NCBI GenBank assembly: GCA_035772405.1
Contig: JAYKKM010000307.1
Coordinates: forward strand, 560,501-624,500
DNA length: 64,000 bases
Direction: 5' to 3'
Source: Chrysogorgia sp. JL179-B06
Taxonomy: Eukaryota; Cnidaria; Anthozoa; Scleralcyonacea; Chrysogorgiidae
Position numbers and translations under genes: made by a program. The notes under the pieces were generated by a model. The model did no database searches, was not told where the DNA came from, and was given only the letters and a program-made list of their open reading frames with translations. Below, in pieces: positions 35,481 through 48,129 of this stretch; position 1 is the first letter of the stretch, and each line of letters opens with the position of its first letter.

Positions 35481-38260
35481 AAAAATTAATAGCAGTTTTA
35501 CTGTATTCATTCAGGAATTCGCACGAATGCATCACAACCGAGCCTCTCCAATTATGATAACTAGGGGGAAGCCGTTATAACAACCATGAGTAATACTTTA
35601 AATGCAGTTAAAAAACTCATTAATAATTCATGAGGAAAACACAAAGGATCAGCATATGTCATAGGTTTTATGTGATAAAATTTCATCCTAATTTACATAA
35701 ACTTTAGCTTTGATTTTCTCGGCTTAGACAACATCGATTTTCAAAATTACTACGCCAATGAACTTATCAAATGGGTCGTTTTTCAAGCCGTTTGATAAAC
35801 TCGCAGCACATGTTTTATCAGATCTAAAACACTCTGGCTACGCCCTCGTGTTTTATATCTGATAAAACACTGCTGCTCGTTCATTAAACAGTACTTAACA
35901 CTGCTTCTAACATTTTTACTATTACTACACTAATCATGCAAAATTAGTAATCTGATGCTCTGCGACTTACTTGTACAATCAACTATCAAAAATCGTGTTT
36001 ACATTTGATAATTAAGTATAATTTTTAGTAAAGAATAAAAACCTTCAGTTCTCTTTAAATGCCATTAAGAACATTTTTTGTCTAACAAATTCATCGCAGC
36101 ATGGCATGCGATTGTTATTTGATAATTTTTAAATGGAGTTTACATTGACCACGATAAAGAGGTATCTTTCAAAATACAAATCATCATTGTTTTCAATACC
36201 AAACACAATACGGCACAGAAAAAACATAGCAAGAAACTCTCAGAACCTACTTTAGCAATTATTTTCGTCTCTGGAGACTTGTTGTTGGCGTCAAAGTACT
36301 GCCAATACCCAACATTCGTCCTCAACGGTCAACAATAAAAAAACAACCGTTATCAAATCCATCTTTAACGCGTTCCAAACTATTTCGGGATTTTCCAATA
36401 CTTGAATTTTCAGCAATTTTATCACTTTTGGGCATTTTTTTGCTGAATTTTATACTTTGTTCAACAAAAATCAGACGTTTCCTTTAGAACCATCTAAAGA
36501 TGCTAGATCAATTTCAAAAAAAGCATAATTTTCGATGAAAATAACGGAAAAAACATTCGCAAAATAAAATATGCAAATATTGAAAATATATTTTTAAACA
36601 CTTTTTTTAAACAAAACCCGCGAACACCCCTTGCACATAAACATTAAAATGTTGAAATATAGAGGTATCTAAACATTAAAATGTTGAAACTCAAAATATA
36701 GAGGTATCAAAACTTCTGAACCCTCCATAAGACCGAAATCAGCAAAATATCTCTAAAACTCGCACTCGAAATATAGTCTGAACAGCACAGGTAGAGGGTA
36801 AACCGAGGTATCAAAACTTCAGAACTGTCTATAAGACTAACTCTAAAAATCGCACTCGAAATATATAGAAGTGTCAAAACTTCTAAAGCCTCCAAGGCTG
36901 AAATCAGCAAAATATCACAAACAAAAAATAGTAATTTACATAAATACTAATCTACTTCGGACAAGTCATTTAAACCAAAGCAATTATTTAAATCTAAGAA
37001 ATGTAACTTAGCTGCTTTCTTGCAGACAATTCTTCATCATCATTCTGGACAAGCACAATCCATTTATTTTTGTACTGAAGGCAGCGGCAACAACAGCAAC
37101 TAGAAATAAATACAATACTGTGGATGAGACAATGCAAAAACCATGTATAACTGAAAGGGAATAAATAGAACTTTATTGCCACAAATTAATAAATTTGAAC
37201 TAAAAACATGTTAGTAATATATGACGAGGCAACCCAGAATAACTATAAAGTTAATAAAGCTGGGTGGCTTTTTTTAGAATTTTGACCTTGAATATTAGTA
37301 CTGTACCTTCTGGTGAATTGATGTCTAACACCCACTCGTTTTGGAAGCTAACAACTCTACAATTCTGTTGTAAACACCACTTCCTTCTTCCATGAACAAG
37401 TTTGAGGTTGCTTTTGACTGAAAATTAAAATATTCTAGCAAAATTTGTCGAGATGCGGATGCATGATATACCAAAGATGCACAGACTGTGTTCATCATAC
37501 CAAGGTCACCTATCCAATAATAATTAACAATTACTTTATCATTTTTAGTAAAAATAATTACACAGAATGCCATTGGGAATTCAGACTAAAAACGTTTTGT
37601 ACAACACTGGTGACAAACAGCTAATCCAGCAATGTTTATTCGATTTCCTAAATGAAATCCCAATTGCTCGCATAAACTAGAGCACAGGCTTTCTCAAAAC
37701 GACTTGGTTAATCAAACCGAATCAGCGAAACGCAACCTTTTAGTATTTTATACTGTCTAATGTCAGGGTTGCAGCATTGGGCAAAATGTGATAGTATGGG
37801 CAAAATGCGGTGGGGCAACAATGACAGCCTCAAAATTTAGTGCCTCTGAAATAGCATTTTCTTTTGTGGAGTTGCTATAGAGTAAATTACTGGATTGGGC
37901 AGCGCATCCCATCCCTGCTAACAGCCCTGTTATGTCAGATGATCTTATAACCAAACAATCATAGCTAGTTTAGTATGAACTCAGGAGAATATTATTAGTG
38001 CACTATTCTGTACTACAATACCTGAAACGTTTGTCCTGTCACCAGTTAATATCCAATCTCGATTGAAGCACCTCTTGACGACAAACCAATTCTTAATGTC
38101 GTGCATAACGCAAACGCATTACAATTACGAAATCGAAGCCTTTATGCATTCAGTTGAACGAGGAAATGAATATGTGGCTACAGAACTTAGAAACAGTCAA
38201 TGGCAGCCCGATAGTAACCCCAACTCCGCATCTTATGATTTTCAGATGCTTCTATGAGAG
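35481..38260. other. Unassigned spacer with a foldback and a tandem repeat
   Basis: No gene supported. A foldback at about 35796-35880 pairs GCAGCACATGTTTTATCAGA with an inverted copy. Around 36640-36930 a roughly 120-bp unit (GAGGTATCAAAACTTC...GCACTCGAAATATA) is repeated about three times imperfectly. A weak relative of the 10588/22237 hAT terminal sequence lies near 37780-37870. Short frames elsewhere look like chance. Confidence 0.4.
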
Positions 38261-38261
38261 G

Positions 38262-38525
38262 CTGTGGAGCCGTCTGTGGCATTTGGACCAACGGGTGGTA
38301 ATGGTCTGCCATAGAGAAATGCTTACATATAAATGTTCTGGAACTGAAGGGTGCGTTCCTAGGGATACAATCTCTCAGAACGAAGTTCAGAATCACGCAG
38401 AAATGCTGAGCATGGAAGCCATAGTGTTAAACACCCAACTACTGTGGGTTGGTCATGTCATGTGTATGGACAACTTACAAAGGCAAACGTTCACAAGGTG
38501 GTCAGAAGTTGACATAAAGATGTAA
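38262..38525 (+). pseudogene. LINE C-terminal fragment
   Basis: The frame ends with a segment (EAIVLNTQLLWVGHVMCM, then a WSEVD tail) matching the RWxGHVxRM C-terminal region of non-LTR retrotransposon reverse transcriptases. No catalytic core is present. Confidence is limited by the short match. Confidence 0.5.
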
Positions 38526-39430
38526 CGAAAACGCCACATGAAAACGGCTGATATACAGAAGATAACTGTCAATATAAATAAAACTTTTTGCATGCCGAAT
38601 CTGTTCGTAAACAGCGACTGTGCAAGCCAGCGGTTAACAAACAAAATAAAACAGCACGTTGTAACCAACACATTATTGGCATTGTAAGACCGTTCTATGC
38701 AATAAATTGTTTCATTGTAACCTAAACGGTAAACCTAAAAATAAATTTAAAATAAATTAAAATTGAAGAAATTGTGTCCAAATAGGGCCACTTTGGAAAA
38801 TCGGGACGTTTGTTTCCACGAGATGGAAAGTTACTTAACGGAAACAAAACTGTGTAGATCGGTTTCCACAATTTTGCCATGCTATGAAATGAGAAAAGGC
38901 AGCAATGTACTGTATGTTGACCCCCACAAAACAGTGAAAAATTACTTGCAAAATACCTCATTCTTTATGGGAATAAACTGCCTTTTTAGCATAAACGTCT
39001 CTAAGTTATTGATGACATCATCTTCACTTTGGTTCAAGGTGGCCAAACATCGGTAGTAACAACGATTTCCAGATCCTGATGGATCTAACTTCAGCACAAA
39101 CCCCATCTTAGAGGCCTCATGAAAACTGGACATTCTTCAATCGCTCATCTACATAGAATAAAATATGCTAATAAATACAAATTGAAATAATTCATAGTAA
39201 ACTTGCATAAAGGTTGACGATAACCTTCGGTTAGAAACTGTTCGTAAAAACGTAGCACTCGATGGATTAAATAGGATGTAAATCCAAAAAACATTTCGAT
39301 TGGTAAGCCAACGAGGAAACCAGCAGAGAATGCCAGAGAGGAGAGGCAGCAAAATAGATCATTTACAGCAAAAATTTACCTGTGTCATTCACCTGTGAAC
39401 CGCACCATGTACTTGCGCCAAATAGATACT
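38526..39430. other. Unassigned spacer
   Basis: A minus-strand frame at 38942-39133 contains LKLDPSGSGNRCYYRCLA, faintly like the start of an OTU-type protease, but it is too short and decayed to call. Nothing else supported. Confidence 0.3.
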
Positions 39431-40240
39431 CCCCATGGCGTGCGAAGTCTGGGGATCATAGATGGGGCTGATGGCCAATATACGTAGCTTGAATGTAGCT
39501 AAAACGGAATTTATGTTGATTGGTTCAAAATCATTGATAAATCGTACTTCAAATTCTCACCCAAATATTTCCATTGAAAATAAACAGATTAAGCAAGTTT
39601 ATGAATGCAAAACTGTTGGAATAACAATTGACCAGCATTTATCTTGGAAGAGTAATACTGAAAATATTTGCGAAAAAATAACATCAGGAATCTCTGCCCT
39701 CTGTCGTGTCAAACCTTTTGATGATAAAGAGACACTTATCTCTATATTTCGCTATTGTTCGCCCATACTTCGATTATTGTTGTGAAGTGTGGGATGTGTT
39801 TTGCAAAAGACAATTAAAAAGACTTCAAAAACTACAGAATAGAGCTGCTCGAATTATCACAAACATGAGCAATGATATAGATCATTCTATTGCTTTACAT
39901 GCCCTGGGCTGGGAGCCACTTAAAATGATGAGAAAAAGGGTAAAAGCAAAAATGATGTATAAAATTTTAAACAAAATGGGTCCTGAGTCACACTGACTTT
40001 TTTACTTATAAAAGTGAGATGACAAACTATCAACTTCGAGACATTTCAAGTAGTCGTTGTTTACCACAACCAACGTACCAACAATATGAAAAACAGTTTC
40101 ATGTATGACGGTGGTCACCTATGGAACTCTATTCCAAACGAAATCAGGTAGAGTAAATCCCTTTCTTGTTTTAAAAAGAAAATTGCTACTCACATTTTTC
40201 AATCGTGACAAAAACAAACACTGTAAATAGTTACTTTATA
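39431..40240 (+). mobile_element. CR1-type LINE 3' fragment
   Basis: Frames at 39462-39785 and 39706-39996 encode the C-terminal half of a LINE reverse transcriptase (KTEFMLIGSK, KTVGITIDQHLSWKSNTE, FDYCCEVWD, LKRLQKLQNRAARIITN). They are shifted relative to each other once. The stretch after 39996 continues with LRDISSSR-like and GGHLWNSIP-like C-terminal sequence in other frames. The copy is 5' truncated. Confidence 0.75.
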
Positions 40241-40509
40241 TTCATAAATTTTATTACTTATTACACACTATCTCATATTTTGTGAATACTTTGAATATTG
40301 CTATGTTGTTTGTTGGACACTAACTGTGCCTCATATTTTGTAAATAACATTAACTATTGTATATATTCCTATTTTTTACACGCCCCCTGTGGAAATCAGC
40401 TTCGGTTGACGGGGTCAGCGTGGTTAAATAAAGTTATTCTATCTATCTTCTATGTAACTGGCATACTACTTTTTACATTGTTTTTACATTTATTAGATTT
40501 ATCACTCTT

Positions 40510-40728
40510 TGGTGAACGGAATACCCCAACAGGCTAGAAGCCCAATTGATAGGGGTTCCGGGGGCCTACGATTTAAGGTCGTTATCCGAGAAGACCCGAA
40601 AATCTTACCATTTGCTGATATTATTGCAAAGGCAGCTCTTTCTCCTCGATTATTTTCAAGGACTTGAACCTGTGTCTCCCAGCTCATAGACATGTGTGGT
40701 AACCACTAGACCACAACAACTACTACAT
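40510..40728 (-). mobile_element. tRNA-derived SINE head
   Basis: On the minus strand, TGGTCTAGTGGTTACCACAC is a good polymerase III A box, and GGTTCAAGTCC a perfect B box about 35 bases later, the spacing of a tRNA. The following roughly 150 bases are unrelated to tRNA, as expected for a SINE body. The cloverleaf is imperfect, so it is not called a functional tRNA gene. Confidence 0.6.
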
Positions 40729-41067
40729 CTACTTAAATCATTAAACACACATGTGCAGTACTTAATATATTTCAGTTTATACTCTGCTTCAGACTAATAA
40801 TAAAGAAGCCATCCAAAAACATAAAATTTGTAGAACTTATTTGATTTTGCAAGGAATTACATGTTTGAATATAATTCCTTTTTCTGAAATATTATATTTC
40901 AGTAAAATAATTATTTTATACAGTATAAAATGCTATTATAGACAGTGTACCAAATACAAATATTGATAATTTTCCTCTTTTTTTAAAGGTTTGTTAGGAC
41001 AAATGTTTCAAATGCTATCCTGAAGTTAAAGACTATGTTTTAAAGTATCTAAAAAGGTTAGTGTACT

Positions 41068-41195
41068 CCGAAATAGCATGTAAGTTGTCCAACATTTCGA
41101 GTGAAGGCCCTTCGTCAGAGAGTTGAAGGCGAAGGGCCTTCACTCGAAACGTTAGACAATTACATGCTATTTCGGTAGTACACCAAACTTTTTAG
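41068..41195. repeat. Foldback MITE-like sequence
   Basis: Arms of about 50 bp (CCGAAATAGCATGTAAGTTG and its inverse; CGAGTGAAGGCCCTTCG and its inverse) flank a short spacer around GTCAGAGAGTTGAAGG. It shares the TTTCGAG core style with the foldback at 7506. Confidence 0.75.
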
Positions 41196-41464
41196 ATATT
41201 TGATTTGTATTTCTACACTGCCTAGGCATTTTATAAGTTTTAAAGTGATTTGGCAATTTGAAAACAATACAAATCAGGTTTCGATTGTACATGTAATCTA
41301 TATTTTAGCACTTTGTATACAAATGGTTTATATTTTAAATGTTGTCATCATTTAGGTAGGGTTTAATAAATTTGCATTTAAATAATTTGCAATTGAATCA
41401 GTTTTTGTGTTTCTGAATGATGGGAAGATTTCAATTTTTAAGATTGCTAAAAATATGCATACAT

Positions 41465-41610
41465 GAAATTTTTGCATGCAACCTATGCATGCATGCAACC
41501 TAATGCATGCATGCAACCTTATGCAGAATTATACAAATCCTGCATAGGAAATGCATGCAAATGGGCCAAATTGCATGCATGCAGCATGCATGCGGCATGC
41601 ATGCACAGTT
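41465..41610. repeat. ATGCATGC-rich simple repeat
   Basis: Irregular repeats of GCATGCATGCAACCT and related palindromic TGCATGCA units. Any open frame across it (Cys-Met-His-rich) is an artefact of the repeat. Confidence 0.8.
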
Positions 41611-41961
41611 TAGAAGGGGTTGCCCCTATAGGGATTGTTTATTTGTCATCATTTCGTCTGTTCTCTACTCTGTTGTAGTCGCAAAAGAGATTGCGATATA
41701 AAACAGAGATATAATAGAGCACTAAATTCTAGCTTATTTTATCAATCCAGCAAGTTGAATGGATACTAATAAACAGCCACAAACAGCATGAACCAACTCA
41801 TGTTGGCCAAGGTGTTCTCCAGCTGTAAGAGAATTGATTTCAATCTGTGCATATTTCATGCTGTGCCAATTTACAAATGGCCAATGGCATTCTTTTATTT
41901 CTTTCCCGCTCGATTTTAACTTGCTTGATCAACGTCAACTCATGATTCAAACTCTGGAGCC

Positions 41962-42240
41962 GTGGAGCATGAACAGTGGCCTTTCAACTGTCATTGTCTG
42001 AAATTCGAAGGTACCGCAGAAATGAATGTGTCGCTTCCTGATCAGTACGTGCTCTTGCCTCAAGATGTCGTTGAGCAGAACAGACTACTACGAGAACAAA
42101 TGCAGCAGAACATCGAACAAGGCAAATCTTCTTTATGCGAGATAAATGCAAAAGTCGATAACCTGGCAGCAGTTTCTTCTGCAAGCGCAAGAGGATGCGT
42201 ACGGCAAACAGAAAGACCTGTCCGAGTACCGAGAGCCTGC
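41962..42240 (+). other. Partial coiled-coil exon ending at a hAT insertion
   Basis: The open frame encodes LPQDVVEQNRLLREQMQQNI and a basic RPVRVPRACS tail, like the coiled-coil and linker that precede a domain in some invertebrate genes. It is cut by the start of the ZBED-hAT element (CAGTGTAATAGGGTCGG). The gene is not identified. Confidence 0.35.
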
Positions 42241-43470
42241 AGTGTAATAGGGTCGGGCGGTTTATCGATAAACCGAAAAAAAACTCCGTAATATTGAAGA
42301 AAATGGCATTAAAATAATGCCAAAAATTTGCAACATTGTGAACCATTGCCGCTAAGCGCCGGAAGCATCGAGTAAGCGGATCACACGCGTGAATAATTTG
42401 ACGCATATGACTCATTGCGAAAATATGCAGAGCTTAACATATAAATACTAGTGCGCTTGGTTGGGTATTCATATTAGATATACAAGTCGTTCAATAGCAT
42501 TAACATGAGTAAAAGTTCAGCTTGGAATTTCTTCAAGAAGTCTGAAACAGGGCAGGATTTTGCCGAGTGCAAAATCTGTGCACGTTCCATTAAGAACAAG
42601 GGAGGAAACACGACAAATTTGATTCAGCATCTTCGAAGAGCGCATCCTTCCCAATATGGAACGATGACTCCATCAGGACGAAAGTCAGCACAGGCAAACG
42701 ACAGCAGCCCAGTTTCGTCAGCTACTGCAGTTACCGGCCAACCTACAGTAAAGAGCCTCTTTGCCAGCAGCACGCCACGAAAGTATTACTGATGCTATCA
42801 CATATTTCCACTGCAAAGACAGTGTACCGTTTAACGCAGTAAGTCGACCAGGATTTCAAAAACTCTTGAACATACTAGAGCCACGTTACAAAATCCCAGA
42901 TCAGACAACATTTTCAAAGAACAAAGTTGCGAAGCTGTATGATGTTACGAGAGAAGCGGTTATGTCAGACTTAAGCAGCATAGATTACTTCGCATCAACG
43001 ACTGACACGTGGTCTTCCCACGGCCTGACACCGTATATGGGATTCACGCTGCATTGGATCGACTCAGAGTGGCAGTTACGAAACAGAAACCTTGGGACGA
43101 AGTTTGTTCCTGATGACCACACTGCCAAACAGTTGACCGAGACAATGAACGACATGCTTGCGCATTGGAAGCTAAGTGTTGCAAAACAAATTGCCATAAC
43201 GACTGATAATGGTTCCAACATAAAGAAAGCCTGCCAAGACAACGAATGGACAAATGTACCATGTTTTGGTCACAATCTGCACCTCGCCATCACCAACACC
43301 TTGAAGAACAACCCAAGAGTACAACGTGCATTGGGTGTCTCCAAGAAGATCGTGGCAGCTTTTGGCACAAGCTGGAAGAGATGAAGAAATCTTGCCACCG
43401 CCCAAGTTCAAGAAGAACCTGGACAAAAGTTCAAGAATTTGACATTGGTGAGTATGAAGTAAACAAAGAT
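42240..43470 (+). mobile_element. ZBED-type hAT transposon, 3' truncated
   Basis: It starts with a hAT-like terminus (CAGTGTAATAGGGTCGGGCG), then a leader, then a BED finger exon and the first half of the transposase in a second frame. No C-terminal hATC dimerisation domain or right terminus is seen. The two frames overlap near 42761-42792 and are joined by a frameshift. Confidence 0.7.
42505..43384 (+). pseudogene. ZBED/hAT transposase (frameshifted, truncated)
   Basis: The first frame (42505-42792) has a BED finger: C-x2-C in ECKIC and H-x4-H in HLRRAH. The second frame (to 43384) carries the start of the RNase H-like core: TDTWSS with the first catalytic Asp, then ITTDNGSNIKKA and CFGHNLHLAITN, all typical of ZBED-hAT transposases. 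The enzyme would excise and insert hAT elements. The protein is broken by a frameshift and lacks its C-terminal half. Confidence 0.8.
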
Positions 43471-43749
43471 TGAGTGTAAGTACAATGATCTATGTTATTG
43501 TTTAGTATTTTCGGTATGAATATTAAGTTTGTGTATCGAAGTGAATCGACCTTTGTCACTCGAGGTTATTTATTATTTAACATGTGTGCTTTATTCATTG
43601 TTCCTAGGGATTCTTCTTACCTTATACAATAGTTTATATGATTCTTGAAGTACTGTGGGTTCAAAAGGATATTGGTTCTATATTTTGAGGCTATATTTGA
43701 AATTTTTTGTAATATAAATTGATATCGAATATGATATTGCCTATTGTTT

Positions 43750-44590
43750 ATAGAACAACGTTCGTCGAAAACTGAAGACATTGAAAGCCTCGGATGCTAA
43801 TTTGTCATTTAGATTTGATGAAAGGTTTGTTCTATGTTATAAGCAAGGTGGTTCATGATAAGTACAATAATTTATGAATACAACCATGTAATGCTGTGAT
43901 AATTAAAACTGTATAGCTTGATACACCCATGGTTGTATCCGTAAGTTTATTGAACTATAAGCATTGATGTGATTGCTTTCATTCGATTTTTATCAAGAAA
44001 CAGCTAGAATAAAATGCTAGAGTGTCACTTTGCTTCTCATGAATGGAATTAACAGTGATATAACATTTTAATTTAATTTAATCACTCATCTTTTTATATT
44101 CCATTGAATGTTTTACAGTGCCAGTTCAGAACACAACAACATGCTGTTCAGTAGAATGAGAATAGAACTTGATCATGAGTTTGGAGGTCAATATAGATGT
44201 CCCTGGTCAGTTATTGTACTGAAAGGTAAATTAACAAGTTTCGATAGAAAAACTCCCACTAGCATATGCTAAGTCCATTACTAATTTACAATTTCATTTA
44301 AATATTTGCAGAAGCATTCAAGACTTACTTAAAGTCATGCAAGGCAAGTATGTACAAGTCCTGCAAGGCAAGCATGTACAAGTTTGCAGGAGGCGAAATA
44401 GGAAGGACCAGGTACAGTATACAATTACACATACACACATATATATATATATATAAGGATTGATGGTGAAGGAAAATTTCAAGTGTTGGAATATATACAT
44501 TTTAAGACCAAACCGGGACCAGTTGCGAAAAATGCATCTTCAGGTTGCTCAGTGGTCAGAGCACTGCATACATATAGATTATATCGATCG

Positions 44591-44627
<37 letters not shown>

Positions 44628-45415
44628 ACTAACTTACATAGCCTTCCATGGAAACATGGATATTTTATATCTACAATTTACCCAATTTCCTTCTGTTGAA
44701 TGATTTTAGATCGATATGTATGAAGGAGCAATTAGAAGGTGTTCTCCCACAACTTGGGCAGATTGAAGAAGGGCTGAATGTTTATGCACTGGTTAATGTT
44801 ATCAGAGAGTGTAACAATTTATGGGAACCAGTATTTGTTCCAGATAAAGGAAGCTGTGTGAATGCGACCAGCTCAAACCAACAGAATAGAGAAATTGAAG
44901 CAGATGTATGTGTTCACATATTTTTGTGATTTTTTACACAGCACAAGTACAAACAGTGAGTGTAATAGGCCACAGAATGTTTTGTATAGTTTAAACCTAG
45001 GAAAAGGATAATTTTCAAATTTGCTTTTCTGAGTTTGGAATAATAATTTATCTGAAATACTATTTGTTCATACTAAAACAGTTGGGCAACTCACCCTTAT
45101 TTTCTATGAGCTACAGTCAACTTGCTTACCTAACTTAGGTTAACTGATGTGTCGTTCCTACCAGGAGTTGAGGGGGTCTGCATTCAAGACTTTTTGCAGT
45201 GGCTTACAGGGTCACGGAATATGCCAACTTTGGGCTTTCCAAAGAAAATCAAATGTCAGTTCTTACATGGTTGCAAGGAGAATTGCCATTGCAGGCCAAC
45301 AACCTCTACTTGTGATTTGGTGATCACTTTATCTGTCCATCTGGAGAGCCATGAACACATGCAGGAAATTATGGTATCTGCTCTGAAAGACTGCATAGGT
45401 TTTGGCTTCATATAG
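43750..45415 (+). pseudogene. HECT-like (G2E3-type) gene fragment with several exons
   Basis: The last exon (about 45163-45415) encodes FLQWLTGSRNMPTLGFPKKI, then a Cys-rich insert, then PTTSTCDLVITLSVHL and ALKDCIGFGFI, the layout of the C-lobe of HECT-type ubiquitin ligases, including the Cys in STCDL at the catalytic position. Upstream plus-strand pieces around 43754-43840, 44119-44224 and 44709-44906 look like earlier exons with plausible splice sites, but the gene is incomplete. Such HECT-like genes are common in transposon neighbourhoods of invertebrates and fish. Confidence 0.45.
44576..44630. repeat. (ATCT)n microsatellite
   Basis: Twelve or so ATCT units after TATAGATTATATCGATCG. 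Confidence 0.95.
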
Positions 45416-45435
45416 ATGAAAATTTTAATATTTTT

Positions 45436-46540
45436 TTATTTTGCATCAGCATGTACAGCAACTACAGTACTTATTTTGATTTTCCTGTTCATATAGTTGT
45501 TTAATTTATTATGATTCATCTGATTGATTCTATCTTCAGAAATGTGCATCAGCAAATTATCTTGCCCACCATGACATTCTGGAAGAAGGTACAACTCATC
45601 TGGTCTGCCCGAAATTGTGTCATGCTTAGAATCTCTGATAAGATGACTGTTCCAGTGAGCTTTCACTTTGTCCAAATCTTCTTGCAGGATGGTAGAAAAT
45701 CAAAACCACATGCACTCTTTCTCTAACTCATTGGATGGATTAAATAGTTCTCTCTCATTCAAGGTATCCACCAAGCCTCAATTCTTTGGTTTGCTGAGGA
45801 TGTACCATAAATATGTGCATCTTGCCCACGAAATTCACACTGAATAGCTGCCATAAGACAATTTTCTGTCCCACAATCAGTTCTTAATTTCACGGGACAT
45901 CCTTGTTGGGTTACGGTTTCCAAATAGAATTGAGCTGGGATTTTTGGTGCATTGTTAGATCTGACAACCTTTAACCACAGTATCTTTCTACTCCACCCAT
46001 CAATGCATCCATGTACCGGAAATCCGTATGGTTTGAGTTTGTCATATCCATCTACGTGCCAGCAATGGTCAGGGCCTGGTGATCTATATTGTCGTCTTCG
46101 TAATCTTTTCGCTCGTCTTGTTTCGCATCCTTCTGGGTCAAGTTCTCGAACAATTTCCTCCACTATTTTCCGTGATACCTGAATGCCTTCCATTCGAAGT
46201 GTGTGCCAAACAGAGCGATACCCTCCCATACAACCAGGACCATTCAGTTCAGTTTGTATCCTGCCATGAACTGAGGCGAGATCATAGTCAGTTGATCTCC
46301 TGTTCAATGAATACTGCTTAAGACGGTTTCTTAAAGTCCTTTCGGACATGTTTATCCCATGTTCTTTCTCGAGCAAACGAACGATTACCTTTTACGTATA
46401 ACCTCTCGAAAAGTAGAACGAAATTATTCTTCTTTCGTCTGTACTATCTGCTCCACAAAACGGACAGTATTTATATGTAATTGGAAGTATTTCTCAGCAA
46501 TTGTCACCATCACAGACATTGTTCGGTTGTTCCGCCATAT
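45436..46540 (-). pseudogene. IS3EU-type (EINTEG) integrase remnant
   Basis: On the minus strand the frame opens near 46540 with an NVCDGDN start and a YCPFCG finger, with in-frame stops. It is then open from 46376 to 45759, with a helix-turn-helix region (NMSERTLRNRLKQYSL) and an rve-type core: WHVDGYDKLKPYG with the first Asp, then KLRTDCGTENCLM with the second Asp and SSANQRIEAWW with the Glu. This is the pattern of eukaryotic IS3-like integrases. A deletion or frameshift after AWW separates the C-terminal part (45675-45436: KAHWNSHLIR, GRPDELYLLPE). The copy is dead. Confidence 0.75.
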
Positions 46541-46587
46541 TTGTACACGTTCTTTCAGGAGGACTGGAAACTAATTGTACTGTATTT

Positions 46588-46736
46588 GTGCTGGAATAAA
46601 TATATTTGTACTGCGAAAAAATATATTTGTACTGGAATAAATATATTTGTATTGCGAAAAAATATATTTGTACTGCGAAAAAAATGTTTGTACTGGAATA
46701 AATATATTTGTACTGGAATAAATATATTTATATTGC
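46588..46736. repeat. AT-rich tandem repeat of about 20-21 bp
   Basis: Alternating units ATTTGTACTGGAATAAATAT and ATTTGTACTGCGAAAAAATAT, about seven copies. Open frames across it (YLFQYK-like repeats) are artefacts. Confidence 0.9.
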
Positions 46737-46806
46737 CGTTATAAGCCACCGTATAATTCAACAGTGTTTGTTATTTTAACATTATTTTTCAATATTGTTA
46801 TATTAG

Positions 46807-47772
46807 GTGCCAGAGCTAATGAAATTAAGCAGGGGTTTGAGGAAAAAAGAGGTTTCCCCATGTTATTGGTGCTCTAGATGGTACACATCCTGACAGTTAC
46901 CTGAACAGAAAAAGATCCCATTCTGTAATTTTGCAGGTGATCACATTTATGTTAATATACTTAATAAAGCCAGAAAGCAAGCATCTCCATGTGTATTTAA
47001 ATTGCCCTGTCTAACCACTTTCGTGTCCAAAAAACACAATGATGAGGCTCCTCAGGCTCAAAATGCTAAATATTTAAATGCACATAAATGTGATGAAAGA
47101 AATATATTATTCCTGAAAGAGTAAATAAGTACTACAGTAAAGCACTCAAACTGGGCTGATATTTTTTTATATAATATTATAGGCAGTTTGTGCTCATGAC
47201 CTCACATTTACAGATGTATATGCAGGTTGGCCAGGGTCCGTACATGATTCCAGAGTACTAATAAATCATCAGGAGGCTTTACCCTGGTGATGCTCACTTA
47301 CTTTCAGATTCTGGTTACCCTTTGTTAAGGTATCCAATGATTTGTCAAACAATTTACTGCATATATACATAAACAACATACCGAGTTGAGGTAATAGTAA
47401 TATCGATGGTTTATTACTTTATTTATATTCAGGTGGGTGATGGTACCATACAGAGACAATGGCCATCTTACAGCAGCACAACGAACATACAACTTTAAAC
47501 AGTCCTCAACTAAACAGGTCATAGAGCGAGCATTTGGCTTATTAAAGGGGAGATGGAGGAAATTATTTTATTTAGACATGTTTTGTCAGAAGAAAATTGT
47601 TTCTGTGATTATTGCAGCATGTGTTCTACACAACTTCTGTTTAATGTTAGAGGAAAACTATGAAGAATTTCTTGATAACAACAGAGCTGACAACATCAAT
47701 GACAATGGTGAGCATGCAAACAACCAAGCGGCTGGAGTAAAAAGAGACGTTCTTAGGGATTATCTTGTGTAG
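46807..47772 (+). pseudogene. Harbinger/PIF (HARBI1-type) transposase, three exons
   Basis: Exon a (46807-46936) contains HVIGALDGTHPD, with the first catalytic Asp, and ends at CAG|GTGATC. Exon b (47183-47329) follows an ATTATAG acceptor and has AVCAHDLTFTDVYAGWPGSV then HDSRVL, with the second Asp region. It has a one-base shift before a DSGYP-like part and ends at AAG|GTATCC. Exon c (47433-47772) has PYRDNGHL, KQVIERAFGLLKGRW with the Glu, and ends LRDYLV. These are the marks of DDE_Tnp_4 transposases. Frameshifts in exons a and b suggest it is inactive. A Myb-like partner reads convergently downstream. Confidence 0.8.
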
Positions 47773-48129
47773 TATGCTACTGATATTAATTCTTGAGCAC
47801 TATCAGTTTCAGAAATTAATGAAACCCAATGCTGTTTAAAAAAACTTATTTATTCCATAACCTGAATGAAACTGGTAACTTGTTACACCACTGAACAATA
47901 TAATTATAAATATTTAAATTTTAACACAATGTGAAATATAATGTACATACAATGTTTGGTTATTTATATATATAATTGAATGTATGATAAATAAATAAAG
48001 CATGGACAAACACAATGTATTATTTAAGCTTGATACTGTCTCTCCATTATGGTAAGAAATATGTTCATTACCTCCATTTTATCATCGTGCATTCTTTTCA
48101 GCATATCAATTCTTTCATTTTCCGTGCTG

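Noticed and set aside
41463..41701. Cys/Met/His-rich frames
   Set aside because: Produced by the GCATGCATGC simple repeat.
46481..46761. Tyr/Ile-rich repetitive frames on both strands
   Set aside because: Artefacts of the 20-21 bp AT-rich tandem repeat.
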